Shown here: positions 8,400 through 16,635 of the stretch, in pieces | Layout of the letters: the number at the start of each line of letters is the position of its first letter | Numbering within the stretch: position 1 is the stretch's first letter | From: Polyangium fumosum | GTDB lineage: Bacteria > Myxococcota_A > Polyangia > Polyangiales > Polyangiaceae | Assembly (NCBI RefSeq): GCF_005144585.1 | Contig: NZ_SSMQ01000034.1 | Coordinates: forward strand, 1 to 64,000 | DNA: 64,000 nt | Direction of reading: 5' to 3' | Program-made: the position numbers and the translations under genes | Notes under the pieces: generated by a model | What the model was told of the DNA's origin: nothing | The model's database searches: none | What the model saw: only the letters and a program-made list of their open reading frames with translations

Positions 8400-10622
8400 A
8401 TGACGAGCGCCGAGACGAAGGCTCCGCGGCCCCGGCTCCTGCGACATCTTCGCTGGATCCCAGCCCTCCTCCCCGTGGCCGCGCTCGCGAGCGCTTGTGG
8501 GCCATCCACCGCGCCGAACCCCTTCACCCTCGACGCCGGCCCCGACGGCGCAACCGACCCCGACGGCGGCACGGGCGGCGGTACCGGCGGCGGTAATCCC
8601 GACGACGGTGGCACGCCCGACGACACCCTCGGCGGCCCTTGCAACGACGACACGCAATGCGACGACGCCATCGCTTGCACCGTCGACGCTTGCGACACCT
8701 CGATCGCGCGTTGCCGCCACAGCCCCGACGACGCGGCTTGCCAGGACGGCGTCTACTGCGATGGCGTCGAGCGTTGCGCGCCCAAGCTTGGCTGCCTCCC
8801 CGGCCCTCCCGTCGCTTGCTCCGACGGCGACGTCTGCACCATCGACACCTGCGTCGAGTCCACGGGCGCCTGCACCCACGTCCTGCGCGACGCCGACGGC
8901 GACGGCGCGCCCGACGGGCACTGCATCGCCAAGGGCGACTGCAACGACGACGATCCCAAGGTCTCCCCCGCGCTGCCCGAGGTCTGCGCGAACGGCAAGG
9001 ACGACGACTGCGACGGCGCCGTCGACGAAGGCGACTGCGCTTCCCCCAAGCACGACACCTGCAGCGATCCCCTCGTGATCGACGCGCCCGGCGCCTACAC
9101 GATCGACACCACCGCCGCCGCCTCGAACTTCGCCGCCTCGTGCAACGTCAACAACCAGCCCGCCGCGCGTGACGTCGTCGCCGCCATCGTCCTCCCTGCG
9201 GGCCCGCCCCTCGACGTCGAGATCACCGCCCGGACGAACGGCGCCGACGTCGCCATCGCCCTCCTCGGCCAGTGCGGAGATCCCTCCACCGAGATCACCT
9301 GCGGCACGTCGTTCTTCCACCCCCAGGGCGGCCGCTTCGCCAAGATCCGCGGCCGCGGCCTCGGGGATCCTGCGAAGACCACCGCGCTGCCGCTTTACGT
9401 CTTCGCCGACGCGGACACGCCCGTCATCCTCGACGTCGCCTTCCTCCCGCCCGAGCCCGTTCCCACGAACGAGACCTGCGGCACGGCCGAGCCCATCTCC
9501 TTCGGCGTGCCCTTCTTCTCCACCTTGGTCGACGCCGCCACGGACGTCGGCATCTCCTGCGCGCCGCTCACCGGCGAACTCCTCTACAGCTTCGAGCTCG
9601 CGTCCCCCGCGAACGTCCACGTTTATGCGAGCTCCGTCGACGGCGACGGCTTCCCCGTCATCTCCCTCCGCGACGCGGACTGCGCGCTGCCCGAGGACGA
9701 GATCACCTGCAAGGGCGCGCCGATCGTTGACGTCTTCCGCCACGCGCTCCCGGCGGGCACGTACCATGTCGCCGTCGCTGCCGGCGCGCCCACGATCGTC
9801 TCCACGACCGTCGTGATCGAGCCGCCCACCGAGCCTCTCCCCGATGAAACCTGCGAGGGCGCCCCCGCGCTCACGCCCAACGTCACCCTCGACGTCGACC
9901 TCCTCGATCGGCAGGACGACGTGCAGCTCGGCTGCTTGCCGGGCGCCGTCGACGCGGCCTACACGCTCTCCTTGCCCGTCGCCTCCGACGTCCTCCTCGT
10001 CCAGCGCATCTCCCAGGGCGACACCGGCGCCGTCACGCTCGCCCTCCCAGCGTGCGCCGACCCCTTGGATCAGCTCATCTGCGATCCTGGTTCGCAGTCG
10101 CCTCTCCGCATCGGCAAGCGCAACGTCCCGGCCGGCGATTACCGGGTCGTCGCCGAATCCCTCCTCGGCCAACCCGCGCAGGTCACGGCGTTCGTCCGCA
10201 AGACCACGCCGCCTGTGGTCGTCCCCTTCGCCGACGCTTGCGCCGACGTGCTCATGATTCCCGCGACGGGCGGTTTTTTCCAGGGCAACACCGCGAATGC
10301 CACGGCGAGCTTCAATGCGGGCTGTGATCAAGGCGGAGGGCCCGAGGGCGGGGCGCGTGACCAGCTCCTCGGGCTCTCCCTGTCTGATAAAAAACGCGTC
10401 GTGCTGGACATGGGCGGATCGGGGTACACGACGCTCCTCGATGTTCGAAAAGGTCCCGATTGCCCCGGCGTCGAGGTCCCGAAGGCCTGCGCCGTCGGTT
10501 ACGGCCAAAACAAAAGCTTCCTCGACCTCACCCTCGATCCTGGTGTATATTTCCTCCAAATCGATGGGCTCGGCCAGGATAGCGGCCCTTGGTTCCTCGA
10601 CGTTCGTATCGTTGATCCCTGA
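8400..10622 (+). CDS. Cys-rich lipoprotein with MopE-type metal-binding motif
   Basis: 740 aa. ATG 8400 gives a lipoprotein signal with lipobox ASAC (Cys at about 33); no strong Shine-Dalgarno. A Gly/Asp-rich linker is followed by a Cys-rich region (CNDDTQCDDAIACTVDAC ...) and a putative metal-binding motif of the MopE type (DADGDGAPDGHC ... GDCNDDDPKV ... ANGKDDDCDGAVDEGDC). The remaining ~550 residues contain several repeats of a pre-peptidase C-terminal-like beta-sandwich pattern (DTCSDPLVIDAPGAYTID, NETCGTAEPISFGVPF, DETCEGAPALTPNVTLDVD). It should be outer-membrane anchored and calcium or copper binding by family analogy. The partner is unknown; it is convergent with the next gene. Confidence 0.88.
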   Translation: MTSAETKAPRPRLLRHLRWIPALLPVAALASACGPSTAPNPFTLDAGPDGATDPDGGTGGGTGGGNPDDGGTPDDTLGGPCNDDTQCDDAIACTVDACDTSIARCRHSPDDAACQDGVYCDGVERCAPKLGCLPGPPVACSDGDVCTIDTCVESTGACTHVLRDADGDGAPDGHCIAKGDCNDDDPKVSPALPEVCANGKDDDCDGAVDEGDCASPKHDTCSDPLVIDAPGAYTIDTTAAASNFAASCNVNNQPAARDVVAAIVLPAGPPLDVEITARTNGADVAIALLGQCGDPSTEITCGTSFFHPQGGRFAKIRGRGLGDPAKTTALPLYVFADADTPVILDVAFLPPEPVPTNETCGTAEPISFGVPFFSTLVDAATDVGISCAPLTGELLYSFELASPANVHVYASSVDGDGFPVISLRDADCALPEDEITCKGAPIVDVFRHALPAGTYHVAVAAGAPTIVSTTVVIEPPTEPLPDETCEGAPALTPNVTLDVDLLDRQDDVQLGCLPGAVDAAYTLSLPVASDVLLVQRISQGDTGAVTLALPACADPLDQLICDPGSQSPLRIGKRNVPAGDYRVVAESLLGQPAQVTAFVRKTTPPVVVPFADACADVLMIPATGGFFQGNTANATASFNAGCDQGGGPEGGARDQLLGLSLSDKKRVVLDMGGSGYTTLLDVRKGPDCPGVEVPKACAVGYGQNKSFLDLTLDPGVYFLQIDGLGQDSGPWFLDVRIVDP

Positions 10623-10634
10623 ACGACTCGTTCT

Positions 10635-10970
10635 TCACCCCCTTTTCTTCTTTTTCGACCTCGCCGATCCAGCTTGCGCGCTGACGGTCACGTTGAAGGC
10701 GAGTCGATGGATCTCCTCCACAGCGCGCTCGGCCTCGCTCGGCGTCATCGCGAATCCCGTGAACATCTTGCGCCCGGCATACCGCGCCGGATCGATGCCC
10801 TCGGCATTCACGTAGATCAGACCGTCGCTGCCCAGCGCGAGCTCCGTCGGGAGCTCCGACGGGACCTCGTCCTCCTTCGTTCGGACATCTCTCGTTCGTC
10901 GCCTCGTCGCCACCGCCATAACGTCCTTGCGGATGCTGGTTTTTCGGGGTCGAACCGATTTGTCACGCAT
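10635..10970 (-). CDS. Small basic protein of unknown function
   Basis: 111 aa from ATG 10970 (GAGGG about 7 nt upstream); ATG 10919 (AAGGA 4 nt upstream) is an alternative giving 94 aa. The N-terminus is very basic (RPRKTSIRKD ... TRRRTRDVRTKED). The centre, SDGLIYVNAEGIDPARYAGR followed by KMFTGFAMTPSEAERAVEEI, looks like a small folded domain. The end is SARSKKKKRG. A nucleic-acid-binding role fits the charge but is only inference. The upstream region holds three CCGAAAAACC-type direct repeats. Confidence 0.65.
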   Translation of the reverse strand: MRDKSVRPRKTSIRKDVMAVATRRRTRDVRTKEDEVPSELPTELALGSDGLIYVNAEGIDPARYAGRKMFTGFAMTPSEAERAVEEIHRLAFNVTVSAQAGSARSKKKKRG

Positions 10971-11066
10971 GTACGGGCCCTCATTGGGAAGGACGCCGAA
11001 CTCTGCAGACCCGACCAAGGCTCTTCCATGCTCGGTTTTTCCCCGAACGTCAAGCTCGGTTTTTCC
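10935..11066 (-). promoter_or_regulatory. Three direct repeats around a TTGACG hexamer
   Basis: On the plus strand GCTCGGTTTTTCC occurs at 11030-11042 and 11054-11066, and a variant GCTGGTTTTTCGGG at 10935-10948. Read on the minus strand the first two flank a TTGACG hexamer upstream of the basic-protein gene. This could be an operator array or a decayed repeat; no good -10 was identified. Confidence 0.3.
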
Positions 11067-11140
11067 GGGACCGTGGTTTGTCGTCGCGGAGGTTTGTCCC
11101 ACGACCCTGGCACGCGGGCGGGGTCCGGTCCGGACGGCGC

Positions 11141-12199
11141 TCAGCCCGCGTTCGCCTTCGACGTGCCCTGCTCCGCGGCAAGCGCCGACACGAACGCCCC
11201 GCGGAGCGCCTCGAAGTCCTCGATCGAGAGCGTATGGCTATCCTGGACGAACCCATTGAACCAGTGCTTCGGCGCGCCCGGCCGGAGCGACTCCAGGATC
11301 GGCCGCGTCCGGATCTCCTTGCCGAGCTCCCCGAGCACCACGAATTTCTTGCGGAATGGCGGTGCCCCGCCGTCCATCCCCCGGATCGAGGGCGCCTCGT
11401 CGCGGTACGTCTCCCCCGTGAACATGCCCATCGCCCGCAGGCCCCGGCCGCGCCCCGTCACGTGGAAAAAAAACGGATCGCCCTTGCCGTACCGATCGAG
11501 CTCGGCCTGCCTCCGCCGCCCGAAGCTCTTCGTCTGCATGCAGAGCGCGTAGCTCTTCGCCGTCACCACGAGCAAGTGCCGCCGCGCCGACGCCTTGCCG
11601 CGCTGCTCGCCGAGCTTCTCGGCCACCGCGAAGCCGAGCCGCGCCTCGGCCGAAGGATCCGGCGCGCGCTCGATCGCCGCTCGACGCGCGGCCCGCAACG
11701 CCTCGTACTCGGCCTCGAACACATACGACAGCGGCCACGACAGCTCCGACCAGAAGAGCTCCTCGAAGAGCCGCATCGGCCGTTCGAGCTCCGGCTCCGA
11801 CGCGCTCCCCTCGATCCGCACGTTCACTGCGAGGTCCCGCGAGAGCCCCGACGCCGCGAGATCCGACGAACCCACATAGACGACGCGCCGCGGGCCGATG
11901 TCGAGCACGTAGAGCCGCGGCAGAAAAGCCGTCCCGCTCCATGCGTGATAGATGCGGCAACGCGCGCCCGGCATCCGTTCGAAGCGGCGCAGCATCGCCG
12001 TCTCCGTCCCGTACCCGTCGAGCCCGGCGAGCAGCATCAGCTCGCCGCCGCGCTCCACGAACCCCACGAGAGCGATCACCCCGAGCGCGCTCGCCTCCGC
12101 GCGGCTCACCGCGATGCAGGCCCGCGTCGCCTCGCCGAGGTCCGCGGCGAGCCGGGCCCCCATCTCTCGGCCGTGACGCAAGAGCTCGATGGTCGGCAT
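11141..12199 (-). CDS. Phospholipase D-like protein with an EVE/PUA-like C-terminal half
   Basis: 352 aa. The N-terminal half (about 1-140) resembles a PLD-type nuclease domain: a helical start, YHAWSGTAFLPRLYVLDIG, then RRVVYVGSSDLAASGLSRDL, matching the KxxxxD...GSxN part of HKD motifs. The HxK is not recognisable, so the active site appears degenerate or displaced. The C-terminal half contains YGKGDPFFFHVTGRGRGLRA and MGMFTGETYRDEAPS, reminiscent of EVE/PUA-like domains, which can read modified bases. GGGTGGC precedes the ATG closely. PLD and EVE domains are both common in DNA-defence proteins; here the assignment rests on pattern resemblance only. Confidence 0.75.
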   Translation of the reverse strand: MPTIELLRHGREMGARLAADLGEATRACIAVSRAEASALGVIALVGFVERGGELMLLAGLDGYGTETAMLRRFERMPGARCRIYHAWSGTAFLPRLYVLDIGPRRVVYVGSSDLAASGLSRDLAVNVRIEGSASEPELERPMRLFEELFWSELSWPLSYVFEAEYEALRAARRAAIERAPDPSAEARLGFAVAEKLGEQRGKASARRHLLVVTAKSYALCMQTKSFGRRRQAELDRYGKGDPFFFHVTGRGRGLRAMGMFTGETYRDEAPSIRGMDGGAPPFRKKFVVLGELGKEIRTRPILESLRPGAPKHWFNGFVQDSHTLSIEDFEALRGAFVSALAAEQGTSKANAG

Positions 12200-12327
12200 G
12201 CCACCCGCATTTCTAGCAAGGGATCCCGCGCCGCGTCGAGCCTCTTTCCGCGGCGCGCGCGTTCCAGGGCAAACGCGGGTCCCGGTCCGATTGACGCCCC
12301 TCGCCGGCTCGGGTCTCCTCGCGACGC

Positions 12328-12978
12328 ATGAGCCACGATCCCGAGCGCGAGCTCGTCTACTTCGACATCCGCGGCCGAGCCGAATCGATCCGCCTTTTGC
12401 TCGCCTACGCGCAGGCGCCGTACATCGATCGGGGCATCCCGCGCGCCGACTGGCCGAGCCTCAAGAAGACCGTCCCCCTCGGCCAGGTCCCCGTCCTCGT
12501 CGAGCGCACGCCCGCGGGCGAACGCGTGATCCCGCAGAGCCAGGCCATCCTCCGCCACCTCGCCCGCGTCTTCGGGCTCGACGGGGCGAACGAGGACGAG
12601 CGCGTCCGCGCTGACATCGTCGCCGAGACCGTCCTCGAGCTCCGGACCGCGTGGAACCGCGTCGCCTACAACCCTGGCTGGCTCAAGGACCAAGCCGCCA
12701 CCGACGCGCATTTCCGCGACGTCTTCCCCCGCTTCCGCGCGACCCTCGAAGGTTTGCTCGAACAATCCGAGGAGCGCGGCGCCCTCTACTTCGCTGGCTC
12801 CGCGCCCACGCACGCGGACTTTTTCGCCTTCGACACCCTCGAATCGCACCGCGAGGTCGTCCCCTCTTGCCTCGACGGCCACGGCTCGCTCCAGCGCTTC
12901 CTCGACGACATCCGCGCCCTGCCCCCGATCGCCGACTACCTCGCCCGCCGCCGCCCCTCGGACTTCCAGCGGGCCTGA
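12328..12978 (+). CDS. Glutathione S-transferase family protein
   Basis: 216 aa, the usual GST length. The N-terminal thioredoxin-like domain starts LVYFDIRGRAESIRLLLAYA, with the Tyr-RGRAE signature of sigma/alpha/mu-like GSTs, and has GQVPVLVE (cis-Pro loop) and the Gln-Ser pair PQSQAILRHLARVFGL. The C-terminal helical domain includes YFAGSAPTHADFFAFDTLE, matching the N-capping box region. It would conjugate glutathione or act as a related thiol transferase; substrate unknown. No strong Shine-Dalgarno, and the divergent neighbour is the PLD-like gene. Confidence 0.9.
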   Translation: MSHDPERELVYFDIRGRAESIRLLLAYAQAPYIDRGIPRADWPSLKKTVPLGQVPVLVERTPAGERVIPQSQAILRHLARVFGLDGANEDERVRADIVAETVLELRTAWNRVAYNPGWLKDQAATDAHFRDVFPRFRATLEGLLEQSEERGALYFAGSAPTHADFFAFDTLESHREVVPSCLDGHGSLQRFLDDIRALPPIADYLARRRPSDFQRA

Positions 12979-13007
12979 CCCCACTTCCCGGTCGTTTCGT
13001 ATCACAA

Positions 13008-13080
13008 AAGGTCTAAGATAGACCTTGCAAGGGACCCGTGTGTCTGCGACTGTCTACATACCTTCCACAAAGGGTAGACA
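13008..13080 (+). promoter_or_regulatory. Two GTCTA/TAGAC inverted repeats upstream of the cytochrome lipoprotein gene
   Basis: The first is AAGGTCTA-AGA-TAGACCTT (13008-13026), a perfect 8-bp dyad. The second pairs TGTCTAC (13051-13057) with GTAGACA (13074-13080), 5 nt before the start codon. All four arms contain the same GTCTA core, which suggests one regulator binding both; the second could also fold in the mRNA and cover the ribosome site. The first lies 29 nt after the GST stop but has no T-tract, so it is a poor terminator. Confidence 0.45.
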
Positions 13081-13084
13081 AACC

Positions 13085-15964
13085 ATGCGATCCTTGCGCC
13101 TATCTCAGCTCCTCGTGATCCTTGTTGGCTGCGCGCCGTTTGCGGCGGTGGCGTGCAGCGACGACCCGACGAACCCGAACACGACCACGAGCTCGAGCAG
13201 CGCCTCCGGCAGCGGCGGTGGAGGCGGCGTCGGGGGCGACGGCGGGATGGGCGGCGTCGGCGGCGGCAGCTCGAGCTCCGGCACCCCCGGCGTCGCCTGC
13301 GCCGATGCGCTCCTGCCGCTCCAGAACCCGCGCGCCCACACCCTCGGCGAGACCTTTTATTTGCCGCGTTTCCTCACGGATCCCGGCTGCCCCGCCGAGC
13401 TCGCGTGGCAGGTCGTCGCGGCGCCGCCCGACAGCAAAAACGCCGTCTACAACACCGGCGCCCCCGAGCCGCGCTTCACGCCCGACGTCCCCGGCAACTA
13501 CACCTTCCGCCTCAACGACCCCGCGCAGACCGAGCTCACGCTCCGCGCCGTCGCCCGCACCCCCGAAGCGCGCTTCCGCAACCACCACCTCACGCCGCTC
13601 CACGGCGCCGCCGCCGTCGACGGCGAGCTCTGGACCACGAACGGCGCCTCCTACACCGTCACGCGCCTCGTCCCCGAAAATGGCCAGTGGAAAAAAGCCG
13701 GCGAAATCACGGTCGGCGCTTGGCCCGCCGCGATCGCGCATCACCCCGGCGACAAGAAGGTCTACATCGCGCAGCGCGGCGGCGACACGGTCGGCATCCT
13801 CGATCGCGACCGCAACGTCCTCGAAGACGCGCTCTGGGTCGGCGACGAGCCGAGCGGCCTCGCCATCGCGCCCGACGGCGCGACCCTCTACGTCTCGCTC
13901 GCCACGATGCGCAAGGTCGCCGTGGTCGACCTCGCCAAACGCGAGGTCAAGGCCACGATCGACGTCGGCTTCGACCCCCGCGCCCTCGCGCTCTCGGCCG
14001 ACGGAAAACGCCTCTTCGTCGCCTCCTACCGCTCGGGCAACAAGATCAAGGACACGCGCGGCACCTACGGCCCCGGCGACGACGAGGACATCTGGATCGT
14101 CGACACCGAGACCCAAAAGGTCTCGCTCGTGATCTCCGGCGTCGCCGCGGATCTCCGGTCGATCGCGCTCTCGGAGGACGGCGCCGAGCTCTACGTCGCC
14201 TCGACCGACGGCGACCCCGAGCCCTCGCAGTCCGCGCCGGGCGCCGAGCCCTTCGTCCACGAGGTCGTCGTGCTCGGGGCCGACCCGGCCAAACCCGACT
14301 ACGGCACCGTCCTCCGCCGCGCCGATCTCACGCGGCAATCGGGCTCCGGCGGCGCTGTCGTCAATCCCTCGGGTGTGCTCGGCGTCGGCGATACCATCTG
14401 GGTCGCGTCCGAGTCCTCCGACGTCGTCGTGGCCCTCGACCGCGCCACGCTCGCCGAAAAAGGCCGCACCGCCGTCGGTCCCGGCGCGCGCGCGCTCGTC
14501 AAGATCGGAAACGACGTCGCCATCCACTGCTACCAGAGCTTCGAGGCGAGCTTCCTCGACGCGACCGGCACCGTCGTGCAGACCGTCTCCCTCACCGAGG
14601 ACCCGCGCCCCGCGGACATCGCCCTCGGCGAGCGCGTCTTCACGCGCCCGGGCGGCGGCTTCGCCTCGAACCACGCTTGCTCCAGTTGCCACGTCGAAAC
14701 GCAGAACGACGGCATGGTCTGGCGCTTCGGCCCGCAGATCTGGCACAACGTGCGGCCGCTCCAGCTCCTCGACGCCACGACCCCGCTCGAATGGGGCGCG
14801 TACGTCTCGAACACGGACAATTTCGGCTATCAGGGCCCGAGCTCGATCGTCGGCCGCCCGGCCACGCCCGAGGAAGCGCTCGGCATGCAGGCCTTCTTGA
14901 GCTCGCTCCTCGGCGCCCCGCGCGAGACGGGCCATACCCGGGTCGACGGCAGCTTCACGCAGGCCGCGCTCCGCGGCAAGGATCTCTTCGAGGGCAAAGC
15001 CGCTTGTTATGGCTGCCACGCGCCGCCGCTCTACACGTCGCGTGAATACATCCCCGTCGGCAAATCGGGCGAACCGGCGGACATCCCCTCGCTGCTCGGC
15101 GTCTACCGCCACGGCGTGTATTTCGTGAAGGGACAGGCGCGCGACCTCGAAGCAGCGCTCGACGTGGCCATCGATTACGTGGGCGCCGACCTCACGGCCA
15201 ACGAAAAGGCCGATTTGCTCCAGTTCTTGCGCGAACTCACGCCGAAGGGCGCACACCCGCTCGGGATCTGGCCCGACATCGACAGCGACGACGCCGTCTA
15301 CCCGAACATTCGCCCACGCATCGCGTTCACCGATCCGATCGACGATTCGCAGCCCGGAAAAACCGCGGCCGACCTCGCCGCCGAATACGTCACGCTCGAA
15401 ACCGAGGCGGGCGAGAAGGTCGCGGGCTCGGTCGTGGTGACCGGCGGCGTCGTCGAGTTCGTCCCGGCGGCGCCGCTCACGGCCGGCGCGAAGTATCGGT
15501 TCCGCGCCTTGGCGGGCCTCCCGTTCCTCTCGGGCGGCGCGCTCTGGGGCGAGCGGAGCACGGAGTTCGTCGTGGCGAACCCGGCGATCGGCACGTGGCC
15601 GAAGACCATGAAAATGACCGTCACGGTCCCCGGCCCGGGCGGCGTGATGACCCCGCTCGATTACGTGCTCGAAGCGAGCGACACCCCGCGCCCGGGCGGC
15701 ATGACGTTGATCGTGAAGCCGCAGCTCTTCGGCAACCAGCAGCGGCAGGAGGTGTGGGCGCGGCTCGACGGCGACAAACTCTACATGCAGCCGATCGCCT
15801 TGCCGATCAACCCTAGCGGCGTCGCCGACGCCGCGATGATCCTGGGCACGGTGAAGACCGTGAACCAGGCCGATCAGAGCATCTCGCTCGTCGAAGGCAC
15901 GCTCCGGCTCGGCGGCCCGGGCATCAACATCCCGGGCGTCAAGTTCGTCCTCGTGCCGAACTGA
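13085..15964 (+). CDS. Lipoprotein with beta-propeller and two-haem cytochrome c domain
   Basis: 959 aa. ATG 13085 opens a lipoprotein signal with Cys at about 24, followed by a Ser/Gly linker. Residues about 160-500 contain YVTN-type beta-propeller blades (VYIAQRGGDTVGILDRD, LAIAPDGATLYVSLATMRKV, ALSADGKRLFVASY). Two haem c motifs follow: CSSCH at about 532 and CYGCH at about 641, in a layout like di-haem cytochrome c peroxidase/MauG proteins. The C-terminus (about 730-950) has an Ig-like segment (RIAFTDPIDDS ... LTAGAKYRFRAL). Likely an exported redox enzyme or electron-transfer protein. An upstream AAAGGGT may serve as ribosome site. Confidence 0.9.
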   Translation: MRSLRLSQLLVILVGCAPFAAVACSDDPTNPNTTTSSSSASGSGGGGGVGGDGGMGGVGGGSSSSGTPGVACADALLPLQNPRAHTLGETFYLPRFLTDPGCPAELAWQVVAAPPDSKNAVYNTGAPEPRFTPDVPGNYTFRLNDPAQTELTLRAVARTPEARFRNHHLTPLHGAAAVDGELWTTNGASYTVTRLVPENGQWKKAGEITVGAWPAAIAHHPGDKKVYIAQRGGDTVGILDRDRNVLEDALWVGDEPSGLAIAPDGATLYVSLATMRKVAVVDLAKREVKATIDVGFDPRALALSADGKRLFVASYRSGNKIKDTRGTYGPGDDEDIWIVDTETQKVSLVISGVAADLRSIALSEDGAELYVASTDGDPEPSQSAPGAEPFVHEVVVLGADPAKPDYGTVLRRADLTRQSGSGGAVVNPSGVLGVGDTIWVASESSDVVVALDRATLAEKGRTAVGPGARALVKIGNDVAIHCYQSFEASFLDATGTVVQTVSLTEDPRPADIALGERVFTRPGGGFASNHACSSCHVETQNDGMVWRFGPQIWHNVRPLQLLDATTPLEWGAYVSNTDNFGYQGPSSIVGRPATPEEALGMQAFLSSLLGAPRETGHTRVDGSFTQAALRGKDLFEGKAACYGCHAPPLYTSREYIPVGKSGEPADIPSLLGVYRHGVYFVKGQARDLEAALDVAIDYVGADLTANEKADLLQFLRELTPKGAHPLGIWPDIDSDDAVYPNIRPRIAFTDPIDDSQPGKTAADLAAEYVTLETEAGEKVAGSVVVTGGVVEFVPAAPLTAGAKYRFRALAGLPFLSGGALWGERSTEFVVANPAIGTWPKTMKMTVTVPGPGGVMTPLDYVLEASDTPRPGGMTLIVKPQLFGNQQRQEVWARLDGDKLYMQPIALPINPSGVADAAMILGTVKTVNQADQSISLVEGTLRLGGPGINIPGVKFVLVPN

Positions 15965-15967
15965 TCC

Positions 15968-16618
15968 TCAAGGCGCCTTCGTGTTCGCCGCGCCGGGCGT
16001 CGGCTCGCAGGCCTCGAAATCGCCGATCCCGTTCGGCACGCGGCCGAACGTCTGCCCCTCCGCCACGGCCTCCGCCGGGTAGGCCGCCTCCTCGACGATC
16101 GCATCACTCGGCGACAGGAGGAAAATCTTGTCGCCTTTCGACGCGCTGATCCCGAAGCCAGCCTGATAACAGGTCGCCGGCCCGCCCTCCGCGAGGCATT
16201 CCGCTTGCGGGCCGGCCTCGGGCGCGTCGAGGCCCGCGACGATGACGAGGTAGGAGCCCGGCGCGAGCTTCGTCCCGGCCTCGAAACGCACGGCCTCCGC
16301 GAGCTTCGGCGCGTCGCCGTCCTGATCGGCGATCCCGTATCCGTCGAGATCCATCACCGCGTCGCCGACGTTGACGAGCTCGATCCATTCCTCGCCGGTC
16401 GCCGCAATCTCGTTGATCACCACCTTCGCCGCGCCTGCGCCGCCCGCGCCGCCGCCACCTTGCCCGCTCCCGCCGCTCCCGCCGCTCCCGCCGCCGCCTT
16501 GCCCCGCGGAGCTGCTCGCGCTCCCCGTGGGAGGCCGATCCTCGCTCGCCTCCGAGCAGCCGAGGGCGGCGGTTGCCGCGACGAACACCCCTGCCAGGAA
16601 AAACTCCATCCGCGCCAT
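15968..16618 (-). CDS. Lamin-tail-domain lipoprotein
   Basis: 216 aa. AAAGGAGA is about 8 nt before ATG 16618. The signal ends in lipobox ALGC, then a Ser/Gly-rich tether. From residue about 65 comes a lamin-tail (LTD) fold pattern: VVINEIAATGEEWIELVNVG, DLDGYGIADQDGD, LAPGSYLVIVAG, GDKIFLLSP, and the end TFGRVPNGIGDFEACEPTPG, matching the usual D...ptPG LTD ending. LTD domains in bacteria are often on surface nucleases and hydrolases; no catalytic domain is attached here. It ends 3 nt from the convergent cytochrome gene. Confidence 0.88.
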   Translation of the reverse strand: MARMEFFLAGVFVAATAALGCSEASEDRPPTGSASSSAGQGGGGSGGSGGSGQGGGGAGGAGAAKVVINEIAATGEEWIELVNVGDAVMDLDGYGIADQDGDAPKLAEAVRFEAGTKLAPGSYLVIVAGLDAPEAGPQAECLAEGGPATCYQAGFGISASKGDKIFLLSPSDAIVEEAAYPAEAVAEGQTFGRVPNGIGDFEACEPTPGAANTKAP

Positions 16619-16635
16619 CTCGTGGTCTCCTTTCG

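Noticed and set aside
8292-10559. Minus-strand extension that would give the kinase-like protein 1222 residues
   Set aside because: This part is the reverse of the MopE-motif lipoprotein gene and reads as Val/Gly/Arg-rich filler. GTG 8291 has a ribosome site.
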